The notes: generated by a model not told the origin, from the sequence alone. A DNA stretch of 64,000 bases from Streptomyces sp. NBC_01335 (GCF_035953295.1 NZ_CP108370.1:6557001-6621000); one strand, 5' to 3'. Counted from the stretch's first letter, positions 24,938 to 34,135 are shown. Translations and numbers: made by a program.

Positions 24938-26059
24938 ATGGACGACACCGACGTGCTGATGAGTATCGGCGCCTTCGCCCGCCGGGTGGGCCTGGCTCCG
25001 AGCGCTCTGCGCTTCTACGACGACTGCGACGTGCTGCCTCCCGCGCACGTCGACGCCGCGACCGGCTACCGCTACTACTCCGCGGCGCAGGAAGCCCGCG
25101 CGGTCCTGGTGCGGTGGCTGCGCGAAGCCGGGATGCCGCTCACCGACGCCTCGGTGGTGCTCGGCGGAACCCGCGCGGAAGCCCGCGCCGCACTCGAAGC
25201 CCACGCCAGGAGGGCCCGCGAGTCCGCCGCGGCGGCCAGGACGGCGATCGAGGAGATCCTCCGGGACCTGCCGGGCGGCCCGCCCCGGGCCACGGCGCGG
25301 ATCGGCGGGGCGGAGCTGGCCAGTGCGGTCCGGCAGGTCGTTCCGGCGGTCGCGTCGGGGCCCGCGGCCGACGAGTTCCCGGTACTCGGCTGCGTCCTGG
25401 TCGAACTCGGGCGCGAGGAAGTGCGGCTCGTCGCCACGGACCGCTACCGGCTGGCGGTCCGCGCCCTGCGGCCCTCCTCCGCCTCCGTCGAGGGGGAGGC
25501 GTGCGGGTTCCTGCTCGGCGCGGCGCAGGTGCGGGACCTCGCGACCTGGGCCGTACGGCTGCCGGACCTCGGGATCGAGGTGGACGGAGAAGGCGTACGG
25601 CTCCACGGCGCAGCCGGCGAGGTACGCGACCTGGTGACCGTCCACGGGACCTTCCCCGACTACCGGCTGATCCTGGACGGCCTGCCGGCCGCGCGCCACC
25701 GGATCGTCGCGGACCGGACCGCCCTGCGCGCGGCGCTCGTCACCGACGCGTACGACGGGCCCGTCACCCTGCGGACCGACGGGCAGCGGCTCACCGTCGC
25801 CTTCCGGGGCACGGTCACCGCCGCACCGGCTGCCCTCTGCACCGGGCCACCCGTGCGCGTCGCCTTCGACCCGGCGGTCCTCCTGGCGGCGCTCGACGCG
25901 GGCGTCGGCCCCGACGTCCTGCTGGAGGTCTCCGCCCCGGACGGGCCCGTGGTCGTCCGCTCCGCCGACCAGGGCAGCTTCACCACCCTGGTCATGCCGG
26001 TCCACGACGAGCAGCGGCTTCCCGGCCGGGCCATCGGCGCGCCGGCCACTCCCGCCTGA
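24938..26059 (+). CDS. MerR-family regulator fused to a DNA polymerase III beta-clamp-like domain
   Basis: 373 residues. Residues 6-75 are a MerR winged helix (MSIGAFARRVGLAPSALRFY, GYRYYSAAQ), and residues 75-115 a short coiled coil. From about 125 the sequence follows the sliding clamp DnaN: ELASAVRQVVPAVASG, EVRLVATDRYRLAVRAL, GTFPDYRLILDGL, HRIVADRTALRAAL and the C-terminal FTTLVMPV. The DRYRLA and FPDYR motifs and the final MPV are diagnostic of DnaN. A clamp-like fold in place of a ligand pocket could act as a dimer scaffold or sense a DNA replication partner. The gene appears leaderless and autoregulated. Confidence 0.85.
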   Translation: MDDTDVLMSIGAFARRVGLAPSALRFYDDCDVLPPAHVDAATGYRYYSAAQEARAVLVRWLREAGMPLTDASVVLGGTRAEARAALEAHARRARESAAAARTAIEEILRDLPGGPPRATARIGGAELASAVRQVVPAVASGPAADEFPVLGCVLVELGREEVRLVATDRYRLAVRALRPSSASVEGEACGFLLGAAQVRDLATWAVRLPDLGIEVDGEGVRLHGAAGEVRDLVTVHGTFPDYRLILDGLPAARHRIVADRTALRAALVTDAYDGPVTLRTDGQRLTVAFRGTVTAAPAALCTGPPVRVAFDPAVLLAALDAGVGPDVLLEVSAPDGPVVVRSADQGSFTTLVMPVHDEQRLPGRAIGAPATPA

Positions 26060-26078
26060 CGCGCGGGGACCGTTCCGT

Positions 26079-27050
26079 TCAGCTCCGTACGTCGAAGTCG
26101 TCGGCGGCCGGGCCGGTCACCTTGCGTTCGAACCGGCCGATGGCGACCGTGACCGCCATCCCCGCTTGCGCGTACAGGAGATGCGCGCCCGTCAGGCTCT
26201 CGCTGTCGACGTCCAGCCCGACCGAGGAGGCGCCGCGCCCGGCGAAGAGGGCGAAGGAGCTGAGCAGCAGGGACCGGCCGATCCCGAGGCGGCGGTCCTT
26301 TCGTCCTACCGCCAACTGGCCTACCTCGCCCGCGGGTTCGCCGCGGACGTCGCGGAACCGGCAGAGCGCCGCCCCCGCGATCCGGCCCTCGCGCTCCGCG
26401 AGCAGCCAGAGCGAGGGGTCGAAGCCGTCGTACAGCAGGTCGTCGGCCCAGACGTCGTACGGCCGGGGCCCGGCGCCCCAGCGGTCGCCGAACGCGTCCT
26501 CGACGCAGGCGTGCACCGCCCGCAGATCCTCGGCGGTCCCGGTGCACGACCGCAGGGTGACCCCGTCCGCCCACACCGGCGCGGCGAGCGGCCCGTCCAC
26601 TGCGATCGCCATCCGCTGGTGGACCCGTGTCCGGCGGTAGCCGCGCGAACGCAGCAGCCGTTCCGAAGCGCCGCCGAGGTAGACGTAGTTGACCAGCGAG
26701 AGCGTCCGGCCGGCGTCGGCCGCGAGCTCGGCGGCCCGGGTCTCCGCCAGCTCCAGCAGCCGGGTGCCGACGCCCGCGCCCTCGTGGCCGGGATGCGTGT
26801 ACGCGTCGGCGTGGGCGCGGCCCTCGCCGGGCTCGGCGGCCAGGTGCCCGTACCCCGCGATCTCCCCGCCGGGACCCGTCACGATCCACGCGTCCCGCTC
26901 CCGGTCCAGACGCGACCAGATCCGCAGGTACTCGTCGACGGTCTGGGCCGCCGCCGTGGCGTCCCCGGCCCGGCCCGCGGCGTTCACGGTGCGGAGGATC
27001 GCCGGGAGGTCCGGTTCGAGGGGCGTGCGTATCTCGTATCCCGGCTGCAT
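26079..27050 (-). CDS. Tandem GNAT acetyltransferase
   Basis: 323 residues from ATG 27050 with GAGGAC upstream. Two GNAT domains: domain 1 has AYTHPGHEGAGVGTRLLELA (acetyl-CoA loop), domain 2 has VGQLAVGRKDRRLGIGRSLL and YAQAGMAV. The paired arrangement resembles mycothiol synthase and similar two-domain acetyltransferases, but the sequence does not identify the acceptor. Convergent with the MerR-clamp gene, divergent from the M24 peptidase. Confidence 0.85.
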   Translation of the reverse strand: MQPGYEIRTPLEPDLPAILRTVNAAGRAGDATAAAQTVDEYLRIWSRLDRERDAWIVTGPGGEIAGYGHLAAEPGEGRAHADAYTHPGHEGAGVGTRLLELAETRAAELAADAGRTLSLVNYVYLGGASERLLRSRGYRRTRVHQRMAIAVDGPLAAPVWADGVTLRSCTGTAEDLRAVHACVEDAFGDRWGAGPRPYDVWADDLLYDGFDPSLWLLAEREGRIAGAALCRFRDVRGEPAGEVGQLAVGRKDRRLGIGRSLLLSSFALFAGRGASSVGLDVDSESLTGAHLLYAQAGMAVTVAIGRFERKVTGPAADDFDVRS

Positions 27051-27297
27051 GGCGCGTCCTCGCTCTGGTGCTGGTGCTGGTGGGCGTGCCCGGACCCGTG
27101 CCCGCGCCCCGGTAGGGAACCAGGAAGCGGGGTGGCCCGGCAACCTGTTTTGGATCATGATCTCGCCGGTGTCGGCCCCGCCACGCCCGCCCGGCGCTCG
27201 CGTCCCGCGGCGGGCGGCGGCAGGATGCTCCGTGCGGCGCGCGCAGTGGTGCGTCGCCAACGGCAGCCGTACCGGCAGCACCTCTGGAGGCCCCCGC
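27051..27297. other. 247-bp divergent promoter region between GNAT and M24 genes
   Basis: Contains four CTGGTG hexamers near 27064-27085, a 10-bp palindrome GATCATGATC at 27153-27162 within an A/T-containing stretch (CCTGTTTTGGATCATGATC), and GC-rich filler. The palindrome is a candidate promoter or operator site. No gene seen. Confidence 0.4.
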
Positions 27298-28425
27298 ATG
27301 ACCAGCCCGACCCCGCCCGAGCCCTTCACCGCCGACGTCTACCGCGCCCGGATGGCCCGTGCGGCCGACTCCGCCGCCGAGGCCGGGCTGGCCGGTGTCC
27401 TGGTGGCGCCCGGCCCGGACCTCGTCCACCTGACCGGCTACCAGCCCGTCAGCACCGAGCGCCTCACCCTTCTCGTACTGACCCCCGGTCAGGAGCCGGT
27501 GCTGGTCGTACCGACGCTGGAGGCGCCCGACGCCGAGGCGGCGACCGGCGCCCCCGCCCTCTCGCTGCGCGACTGGACCGACGCCAGGAACCCGTACGAG
27601 GTGGCCGCCCCCCTCCTCGACGCCGCCGGCCGGTACGGGATCAGCGACAACGCCTGGGCCATGCACCTGCTCGGGCTCCAGCAGCTGCTGCCCGGTACCT
27701 CCTACGCCTCGCTCACCCAGGTGCTGCCGATGCTGCGGGCGGTCAAGGACGCGGCGGAGCTGGAGCGGCTCGCGGCGGCCGGCGCGGCGGCCGACGCCAC
27801 CTACGAGGAGATCCTGAAGGTCCCCTTCGCCGGGCGTCGGGAGACCGAGGTCTCGGCGGACCTGGCGGAGCTGCTGATCGGATTCGGCCACTCCCAGGTG
27901 GACTTCGCCATCGTCGGCTCCGGCCCGAACGGCGCGAACCCGCACCACGAGGCGGGGGAGCGGGTCATCGAGCACGGCGACATGGTGGTCCTCGACTTCG
28001 GCGGCCTGCGGTACGGCTACGGCTCCGACACCTCCCGTACGGTCCACGTCGGCGAGCCCACCGCCGAGGAGCAGCGCGTCCACGACGTGGTGCGCGAGGC
28101 CCAGGCGGCGGGGTGCGCCGCCGTGCGGCCCGGGGTCGCCTGCCAGGATGTCGACCGGGCGGCGCGCGCCGTCATCACCGAGTTCGGCTACGGCGACCGG
28201 TTCATCCACCGCACCGGCCACGGCATCGGGGTCACCACCCACGAACCGCCCTACATGATCGAGGGCGAGGAGCAGCCGCTGGTGCCGGGGATGTGCTTCT
28301 CCGTGGAGCCGGGGATCTACCTCCCGGGGCGGTTCGGGGTGCGGATCGAGGACATCGTGACCGTCACCGAGGACGGCGGCAGGCGGCTCAACGCCACCGC
28401 CCGGGAGCTGGCGATCGTCGGCTGA
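27298..28425 (+). CDS. M24 family Xaa-Pro peptidase (aminopeptidase P / prolidase type)
   Basis: 375 residues from ATG 27298, with GGAGG 7 nt upstream. N-terminal creatinase-like domain followed by the pita-bread catalytic domain. The five dinuclear metal ligands are present: Asp in VVLDFGG, Asp in GSDTSRTV, His in RTGHGIGVTTHEPP, Glu in SVEPGIYLPG and Glu in RIEDIVTV. These enzymes cleave Xaa-Pro bonds in peptides in the cytosol. Single-gene unit, with convergent treZ beyond. Confidence 0.92.
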   Translation: MTSPTPPEPFTADVYRARMARAADSAAEAGLAGVLVAPGPDLVHLTGYQPVSTERLTLLVLTPGQEPVLVVPTLEAPDAEAATGAPALSLRDWTDARNPYEVAAPLLDAAGRYGISDNAWAMHLLGLQQLLPGTSYASLTQVLPMLRAVKDAAELERLAAAGAAADATYEEILKVPFAGRRETEVSADLAELLIGFGHSQVDFAIVGSGPNGANPHHEAGERVIEHGDMVVLDFGGLRYGYGSDTSRTVHVGEPTAEEQRVHDVVREAQAAGCAAVRPGVACQDVDRAARAVITEFGYGDRFIHRTGHGIGVTTHEPPYMIEGEEQPLVPGMCFSVEPGIYLPGRFGVRIEDIVTVTEDGGRRLNATARELAIVG

Positions 28426-28572
28426 CGGCTCCTTGCCCGCCGGCAGCACCTCGTCCGCTCACGGCTCCGTGAACGGCTGACGGCTCCTCGTCCGCCGGCA
28501 GCTCCTCGGCGGCCGACGGCTCCCGCCGGCCGACCGGGGCGACGAGGTGCCGGTCCGCCGCGGTCGCCCCGG
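28426..28572. repeat. Imperfect GACGGCTCCT repeats in a convergent gap
   Basis: Between the M24 and treZ stops, GGCTGACGGCTCCTTGCCC-type units recur three times with CCGCCGGCAGC elements. A weak GCCGGC/GCCGGC hairpin can form. Termination may be here. Confidence 0.45.
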
Positions 28573-30333
28573 TCACCCGTCGGCCAGCACCACGCAGGAC
28601 TCGGCGGGCAGCCGCAGCAGTCCGTCCGCGCCCGGTGCCTCCACCGGCTCCCAGGCCGCCAGCACCCGTCCGGTGCCGGCCCGGTTCCGCCCGCCGCCCA
28701 GCGGGACGGCGACGGGCCGGCCGGACAGGTTGACCGCGATCCGCACGTCGCCCCGGCGCAGCGCCAGCCACCGGGCCTCCTCGTCGAAGGCGACCTTCAC
28801 CGAGGCGAGGTCCGGGTCGCGCAGGTCGGGCACGGCCCGGCGGAGCGCGATCAGCTCCCGGTACCAGGCGTGCAGCCGGTCGTGCGGGGCGCGTTCGCGT
28901 TCGCTCCAGTCCAGGCAGGACCGCTCGCGGGTCGCGGGGTCCTGCGGGTCCGGGATGTCCTCCTCGGCCCAGCCGTGCGCCCCGAACTCCCGCCGCCTGC
29001 CGTTGCGCACCGCCTCGGCCAGCTCCGGGTCGGTGTGGTCGGTGAAGAACTGCCACGGGGTCCGCGCCCCCCACTCCTCGCCCATGAAGAGCATCGGGGT
29101 GAACGGGCCGGTCAGCACCAGCGCCGCCGCGCACGCCTGGAGGCCAGGGGTCAGCGAGGCGGCGAGCCGGTCGCCGAGGGCCCGGTTGCCGATCTGGTCG
29201 TGGGTCTGGGCGTACCCGACGAAATGGTGGGCGGGGGTGCGGGTGACGTCGACGGGGCGGCCGTGCGACCGCCCCCGGAAGCTGGAGTACGTGCCGTCGT
29301 GGAAGAACGCCCGGGTCACCGTCTTGGCCAGCGCGGCCAGTGGCGCGGCCGCGAAGTCCGCGTAATAGCCCTGCGCCTCGCCGGTCAGGGCGGTGTGCAG
29401 GGCGTGGTGGAAGTCGTCGTTCCACTGCGCGTGCAGCCCCAGCCCGCCCGCCGCGCGCGGGGTCGTGGTGCGCGGGTCGCAGAGGTCGGACTCGCCGATC
29501 AGCGTCAGCGGCCGGCCCACCTCGGCCGCCAGCGCGTCCACCCCGGCCGCCAGCTCCTCCAGGAAGGTCAGCGCCCGGGTGTCGGCGAGCGCGTGCACCG
29601 CGTCCAGCCGCAACCCGTCGAGCCGGTAGTCGCGCAGCCAGGCCAGCGCGCTGCCCAGCAGATACGCCCGCACCTCGTCCGACCCGGGGGCGTCCAGATT
29701 GACCGCCGCGCCCCATGGGGTGTGGTGCGTCTCGGTGAAGTACGGGCCGAAGGCGGGGAGGTGGTTGCCGGACGGCCCCAGGTGGTTGTGGACGACGTCC
29801 AGCAGCACCGCGAGCCCCAGCCCGTGCGCGGTGTCCACGAACCGCTTCAGCCCCGCCGGGCCGCCGTACGGTTCGTGGACGGCCCAGAGCGACACGCCCT
29901 CGTACCCCCAGCCGTTGATGCCGGGGAACGGGCAGACCGGCATCAACGACACGTGCGTGACGCCCAGTTCCGCCAGATGGCCCAGCTTTCGCGCCGCCGC
30001 GTCGAAGGTGCCCTCGCCGGTGTACGTACCGACATGCAGCTCGTACAGCACGCCGCCCGGCAGCACGCGCCCCCGCCAGTCGCTCCGCCAGGCGTACGCC
30101 TCCTGGTCGACCACCGCGCTCGACCCGTCCGGACCGTCCGGCTGGCGCCGGGAGCGCGGGTCGGGGAGCAGGGGCCCCTCGTCCACCGAGAAGCCGTACC
30201 GGTCGCCGTCGGCCGCGTCCGCCTCGACCGTCCACCAGCCCGCACGGGACCCGTCACGCCCCATCGCCAGCCGTGTGCCGGACAACTGGAGTCCGACCGA
30301 CCCGGCCCCGGGGGCCCACACCTCGAACCGCAT
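28573..30333 (-). CDS. treZ: Malto-oligosyltrehalose trehalohydrolase
   Basis: 586 residues. ATG 30333 (MRFEVWAPGAGSVG) is chosen over ATG 30354 because GGGGAGTGGCGG precedes it and the family begins there. It has an N-terminal CBM48-like domain and a GH13 barrel: LYELHVGTYTGEGTF, LLDVVHNHLGPSGN, DGLRLDAVHAL (nucleophile Asp), LIGESDLCDP (acid Glu) and YAQTHDQIGNRALGDR. The enzyme releases trehalose from maltooligosyltrehalose made by TreY. treY lies 7 kb away with unrelated genes between, so this is a broken-up treX-treY-treZ set. Confidence 0.92.
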   Translation of the reverse strand: MRFEVWAPGAGSVGLQLSGTRLAMGRDGSRAGWWTVEADAADGDRYGFSVDEGPLLPDPRSRRQPDGPDGSSAVVDQEAYAWRSDWRGRVLPGGVLYELHVGTYTGEGTFDAAARKLGHLAELGVTHVSLMPVCPFPGINGWGYEGVSLWAVHEPYGGPAGLKRFVDTAHGLGLAVLLDVVHNHLGPSGNHLPAFGPYFTETHHTPWGAAVNLDAPGSDEVRAYLLGSALAWLRDYRLDGLRLDAVHALADTRALTFLEELAAGVDALAAEVGRPLTLIGESDLCDPRTTTPRAAGGLGLHAQWNDDFHHALHTALTGEAQGYYADFAAAPLAALAKTVTRAFFHDGTYSSFRGRSHGRPVDVTRTPAHHFVGYAQTHDQIGNRALGDRLAASLTPGLQACAAALVLTGPFTPMLFMGEEWGARTPWQFFTDHTDPELAEAVRNGRRREFGAHGWAEEDIPDPQDPATRERSCLDWSERERAPHDRLHAWYRELIALRRAVPDLRDPDLASVKVAFDEEARWLALRRGDVRIAVNLSGRPVAVPLGGGRNRAGTGRVLAAWEPVEAPGADGLLRLPAESCVVLADG

Positions 30334-30599
30334 CCGCCACTCCCCGTCCGTCATGTGTCAGTGATTCGTATGAAAAGCCGGAAGCGCCCGAGGGAAGTCC
30401 GGACCAGCTTTCATGATCGGCTGAAGTCGCACGCCCCGCCCGGAATACTGGACCGGTTCCGCTGGGGCGACCGAAGAGATGTCCCGTGTTCCGTGCATCC
30501 GCGCACAGGAGTACGGATCACCCCTTAAGGTCTGCTCTGATCATTGCCCTGCCCGATCCTGCTCATACGTACGCCGACGTACGGCTGATGGAGGCCGAA
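30334..30599. other. 266-bp divergent region between treZ and the GH1 gene
   Basis: Near 30355-30375 the sequence is A/T-containing (GTGTCAGTGATTCGTATGAAAAGC) and likely holds the treZ promoter. The sequence GGATCACCCCTTAAGGTCTG around 30516-30536 and the direct repeat ACGTACG/ACGTACG (30567, 30577, one helical turn apart) precede the GH1 start, and could carry its promoter or operator. No gene. Confidence 0.4.
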
Positions 30600-32072
30600 A
30601 TGACCGTGCCGAAGTTCCCTCCCGGTTTCCTCTGGGGAGCCTCCGCCTCCGCGTTCCAGACCGAGGGAGCCGTCGAGGCCGACGGCAAGGGCCTCTCCGG
30701 CTGGGACGCCTTCGCCGCCGTGCCCGGCCGCATCAAGGACGGCACCGACACCACCCGGGGGACCGGGTTCCACGAGCACTGGCGCGAGGACGTCGGTCTG
30801 CTCGCCGGGCTCGGAGCCGACGCCTTCCGCTTCTCCGTCAGCTGGCCCCGCGTGGTGCCCGGCGGCAGCGGCGCGGTCAACCCCGCCGGACTCGACTTCT
30901 ACGACCGGCTCGTCGACGAACTCTGCGCCCGGGGCATCACCCCCGCCCCCACGCTCTACCACTGGGACACCCCGCTGCCGCTGGACGAGGAGGGCGGCTG
31001 GCTCAACCGCGACACCGCCTACCGCTTCGCCGAGTACGCGGGCATCGTCGCCGAACGGCTCGCCGACCGCGTCCCCATGTGGATCACCATCAACGAGCCC
31101 GCCGAGGTCACCCTGCTGGGCTACGCCCTCGGCCAGCACGCGCCCGGCCGCACCCTGCTCTTCGACGCCCTGCCCGCCGCCCACCACCAGCTCCTCGCCC
31201 ACGGACTGGCCGTCCGGGCGCTGCGCGCCGCAGGAGCCTCCAACATCGGCGTCGCCGTCTCGCACAGCCCCGTCTGGACGGCCGGCGACTCGGACGAGGA
31301 CCGGGACGCGGCCTCGCTGTACGACACCCTCACCAACTGGCTCTTCGCCGACCCGCTGCTCGCCGGCCGCTACCCCGACGAGGGGTTCGCCGCGCTGATG
31401 CCGGGCCCGGTCGCCGACGACCTGAAGACCATCTCCACCCCGCTGGACTGGTACGGCGTCAACTACTACAACCCCACCCTCGTCGGTGCCCCCCGCCCCG
31501 AAGCCCTCGGCTCCTTCGCCGGGTTCGAGATCCCCGCCGAACTTCCTTTCGGCATCAGGGAGATCGAGGGGTACGAGAAGACGGACTTCGGCTGGCCCGT
31601 CGTCCCGGACGGGTTGCGCGAGACCCTCGTCCAGCTCCGCGACCGCTACGGCGACCGGCTGCCGCCGCTCTACATCACCGAGAACGGCTGCGCGGTGGAC
31701 GACGCCGTCAGCGACACCCGCCGCATCGCCTTCCTGGAAGCCCACTTGGGCGCCCTGCACCGTGCCATCGGTGAAGGCGTCGACGTACGCGGCTACTTCA
31801 CCTGGTCGCTCACCGACAACGTGGAGTGGACCGAGGGGGCCAGCAAGCGCTTCGGACTCGTCCACATCGACTACGAGACCCTGCGCCGGACCCCGAAGGA
31901 GTCCTACGCCTGGTACCGCGACGTCATCCGGGCCCAGCGCGCCCCGGCCGGAACCGTTCCGGTCGGAACCGTTCCGGCGGAACAGGGTTCGCCGGAGCTG
32001 GAGTTCATCGGACAGCAGGCCGCCGGGGCGGCGGAACCGGCCGGCGCCGAGACCGCCGTACGACCGGGCTGA
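30600..32072 (+). CDS. GH1 family beta-glucosidase
   Basis: 490 residues from ATG 30600, with GGAGG 6 nt upstream. GH1 signature FLWGASASAFQTEGA, acid/base Glu166 in TINEPAEV, nucleophile Glu361 in YITENGCAVDD and FTWSLTDNVEW near the C-terminus. It hydrolyses beta-glucosides (cellobiose or plant glycosides). No signal peptide, so cytosolic. The C-terminus ends in a repeated GTVPVGTVPAEQ tract from a 15-bp DNA duplication. It is followed by the GH29 gene; both may serve plant- or host-glycan use. Confidence 0.93.
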   Translation: MTVPKFPPGFLWGASASAFQTEGAVEADGKGLSGWDAFAAVPGRIKDGTDTTRGTGFHEHWREDVGLLAGLGADAFRFSVSWPRVVPGGSGAVNPAGLDFYDRLVDELCARGITPAPTLYHWDTPLPLDEEGGWLNRDTAYRFAEYAGIVAERLADRVPMWITINEPAEVTLLGYALGQHAPGRTLLFDALPAAHHQLLAHGLAVRALRAAGASNIGVAVSHSPVWTAGDSDEDRDAASLYDTLTNWLFADPLLAGRYPDEGFAALMPGPVADDLKTISTPLDWYGVNYYNPTLVGAPRPEALGSFAGFEIPAELPFGIREIEGYEKTDFGWPVVPDGLRETLVQLRDRYGDRLPPLYITENGCAVDDAVSDTRRIAFLEAHLGALHRAIGEGVDVRGYFTWSLTDNVEWTEGASKRFGLVHIDYETLRRTPKESYAWYRDVIRAQRAPAGTVPVGTVPAEQGSPELEFIGQQAAGAAEPAGAETAVRPG

Positions 32073-32131
32073 CCCGGGCGCGGGACGGGCGGGGCTTCCC
32101 GACCGGGCCCCGGTGACCGATACTTCGCGCC

Positions 32132-33253
32132 ATGGTTGCTCAATGGTGGACCCAGGCCGGCCTGGGGATGTTCGTGCACTGGACGCCCGCGTCGGTCCCC
32201 GGCTGGGCCCCGCCCTACACCGCGCCCGCCGGCCTCCCCCTGGCCGGACGGGCCGCCCCGCTCGCCTGGACCTCGTACGCCGAGTGGTACGAGAACGGGC
32301 TCCGCTTCCCTGGCAGCCCGGTCTCCGCCCACCACCGGGCCACCTACGGCGACAAGCCGTACACCGATTTCGGCCGGGAGTTCGAGGACGGGCTGGCAGG
32401 CTGGGACCCCGCCGCGTGGGCGCGCGCCTTCCGCGCCGCCGGCGCCCGCTACGCCGTCCTGGTCACCAAGCACCACGACGGCTACTGCCTCTGGCCCTCC
32501 GAGGTGCGCAACCCGAACCGGGCCGGCTGGCACACCACCCGTGACGTGGTGGGCGAGTTCGCCGAAGCGGTCCGGGCCGAGGGGCTGCGCTTCGGGGTGT
32601 ACTACTCCGGCGGGCTCGACTGGACCTTCGACAGCCGCCCGGTCGGCACCGCAGCCGACATGCTCGCCTCCGTGCCGCGCGGCGTGTACCCCGACTACGC
32701 CGACGCCCAACTGCGTGAACTCATACGGCGGTACCGCCCGGACATCCTCTGGAACGACATCGCCTGGCCGGCCGGCACCCCCGAGATCCGCCGGCTCATC
32801 GACTTCTACCGCTTCACCGTCCCGCACGGCGTGGTCAACGACCGGCTGCTGCCGCGCTCACCGCTCTGGCGCACCTTCGCCCTCCCGGGCGCCGGGGCGC
32901 TGTACGACCGTTGGGAGCGGCGGACGATCGCCCAGGACGAGGGGTTCGTCCCGCGCAAGCCCCCGTACTACGACTTCCGCACCCCGGAGTTCGCCCGCTA
33001 CACGGGCCCCGACCCGTACGAGATCACCCGCGGCATCGACCACAGCTTCGGCTACAACCGCAACTCCCCGCCCGATGCCTTCCTCGGCCGCGACACCCTC
33101 GCCGCACTGGTCCGGGACACCGCGGCCGACGGCGGCAACCTGCTGCTCAATGTCGGACCGCGGGGCGAGGACGCCGCGATCCCCGAGGAGCAACTGCTGC
33201 GGCTGGAATGGCTCGCGCAGGACCGGCCGGCGGAGGCTGAGAAGACCGGTTGA
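32132..33253 (+). CDS. GH29 alpha-L-fucosidase
   Basis: 373 residues from ATG 32132. GH29 features: WWTQAGLGMFVHWTPASVPG, LVTKHHDGYCLWPSE, WTFDSRP and DILWNDIAWPAG, where Asp209 is the expected nucleophile, then GGNLLLNVGPRGEDAAIP. It removes terminal alpha-L-fucose. No signal peptide, unlike many secreted fucosidases, so it would act on imported saccharides. There is no ribosome site, but a -10-like GATACT lies 10 nt upstream, hinting at a short or absent leader. Length is shorter than two-domain GH29 enzymes, so the C-terminal beta-sandwich is absent. Confidence 0.88.
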   Translation: MVAQWWTQAGLGMFVHWTPASVPGWAPPYTAPAGLPLAGRAAPLAWTSYAEWYENGLRFPGSPVSAHHRATYGDKPYTDFGREFEDGLAGWDPAAWARAFRAAGARYAVLVTKHHDGYCLWPSEVRNPNRAGWHTTRDVVGEFAEAVRAEGLRFGVYYSGGLDWTFDSRPVGTAADMLASVPRGVYPDYADAQLRELIRRYRPDILWNDIAWPAGTPEIRRLIDFYRFTVPHGVVNDRLLPRSPLWRTFALPGAGALYDRWERRTIAQDEGFVPRKPPYYDFRTPEFARYTGPDPYEITRGIDHSFGYNRNSPPDAFLGRDTLAALVRDTAADGGNLLLNVGPRGEDAAIPEEQLLRLEWLAQDRPAEAEKTG

Positions 33254-33268
33254 CCGCCGGGCGGGAGG

Positions 33269-33490
33269 TCAGTCCCAGACCATGTTGAGGGCCCGCTCGA
33301 AGTTGACGTACCCCAGCCGCCGGAACGCCCGGCCATCGGCTGGTCGCCGAGGTCCGTGGCGGCTCGGACGCGCTCGACCCCGTCCTGTGCGGCGAGCACC
33401 CGGGTCCCCTCGGCGAGCAGGTCGTCGACGTACCCCTGCCCGCGGCGGCAGACGACAGCAGTGCACCGGACGCCCGCGCACCGCCATTTC
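33269..33490 (-). pseudogene. Frameshifted 3-prime fragment of a GNAT acetyltransferase gene
   Basis: Read on the minus strand, RGQGYVDDLLAEGTRVLAAQ, then GVERVRAATDLGDQPMA in one frame continues as AFRRLGYVNFERALNMVWD in another, with the shift near 33338. These are the acetyl-CoA-loop to C-terminal parts of a GNAT. The first half of the gene is absent. A small deletion explains the break. Confidence 0.65.
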
Positions 33491-33505
33491 TCCCAGGTGT
33501 TCGGC

Positions 33506-34114
33506 TCAGTTGCTGATCGCGGGGGCCTCGCGCAGATGGGTCCGGTCGGTCACCTGGGCGAGCAGGAAGGACGCCATGTCGGCGCGGTGGAGGGAGAGGC
33601 CCACCACCCCGTGGCCGTAGTGCCCGACCTTGATCTCTCCGGTGGCGGGGCCGTCGTCGAGTCTGGCCACGCGCACCAGCGTCCACTCCAGGTCGCTGGC
33701 GCGTACCGCTTCCGCCGCCGCGCGGACCTCGGCCCAGGCGCGGGGTGCGGCGGTCCTGACGAACCGGACGAGGGCCTTGAACCTGAGGTCCGGCCGGTCC
33801 GCCGGGTCCGGGACGCTGCACGTGGACACCACCACGAACCGTCCGACGCCCGACGCGTCCATGGCGGCGATGATCCTGCGGGTCGCGGCGCTCTCCGAGC
33901 CGACGCCCTCGATGACGGCGTCGGCGCCGCGGACCGCTTCGAGGATCGCCTTCTCGTCGTCGAGTTCACCGGCCACGACGGTCAGTTCCGGGTGCGTGAA
34001 GCGGAGCTTGCCGGGGTTGCGGGCGTAGGCGGTGACCGTGTGTCCCGCGTCGAGGGCCTGGCGTACCAGTAACTGGCCCATCCGGCCGGTCGCGCCGAAG
34101 ACCGTGATTCTCAT
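33506..34114 (-). CDS. NAD(P)-binding atypical SDR (NmrA-like)
   Basis: 202 residues. Rossmann start MRITVFGATGRMGQLLVRQA (GxxGxxG), AVIEGVGSESAATRRI, VVVSTCSVPDP and RAAAEAVRASDLEWTLVRVA are typical of extended or atypical SDRs without the YxxxK catalytic pair, similar to NAD(P)H-sensing or quinone-responsive proteins. It shares a divergent 134-bp region with an HxlR regulator and a perfect dyad, so it is very likely the regulator's target. Confidence 0.86.
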   Translation of the reverse strand: MRITVFGATGRMGQLLVRQALDAGHTVTAYARNPGKLRFTHPELTVVAGELDDEKAILEAVRGADAVIEGVGSESAATRRIIAAMDASGVGRFVVVSTCSVPDPADRPDLRFKALVRFVRTAAPRAWAEVRAAAEAVRASDLEWTLVRVARLDDGPATGEIKVGHYGHGVVGLSLHRADMASFLLAQVTDRTHLREAPAISN

Positions 34115-34135
34115 GGGGGCTCTGCCTTCCTCGAA

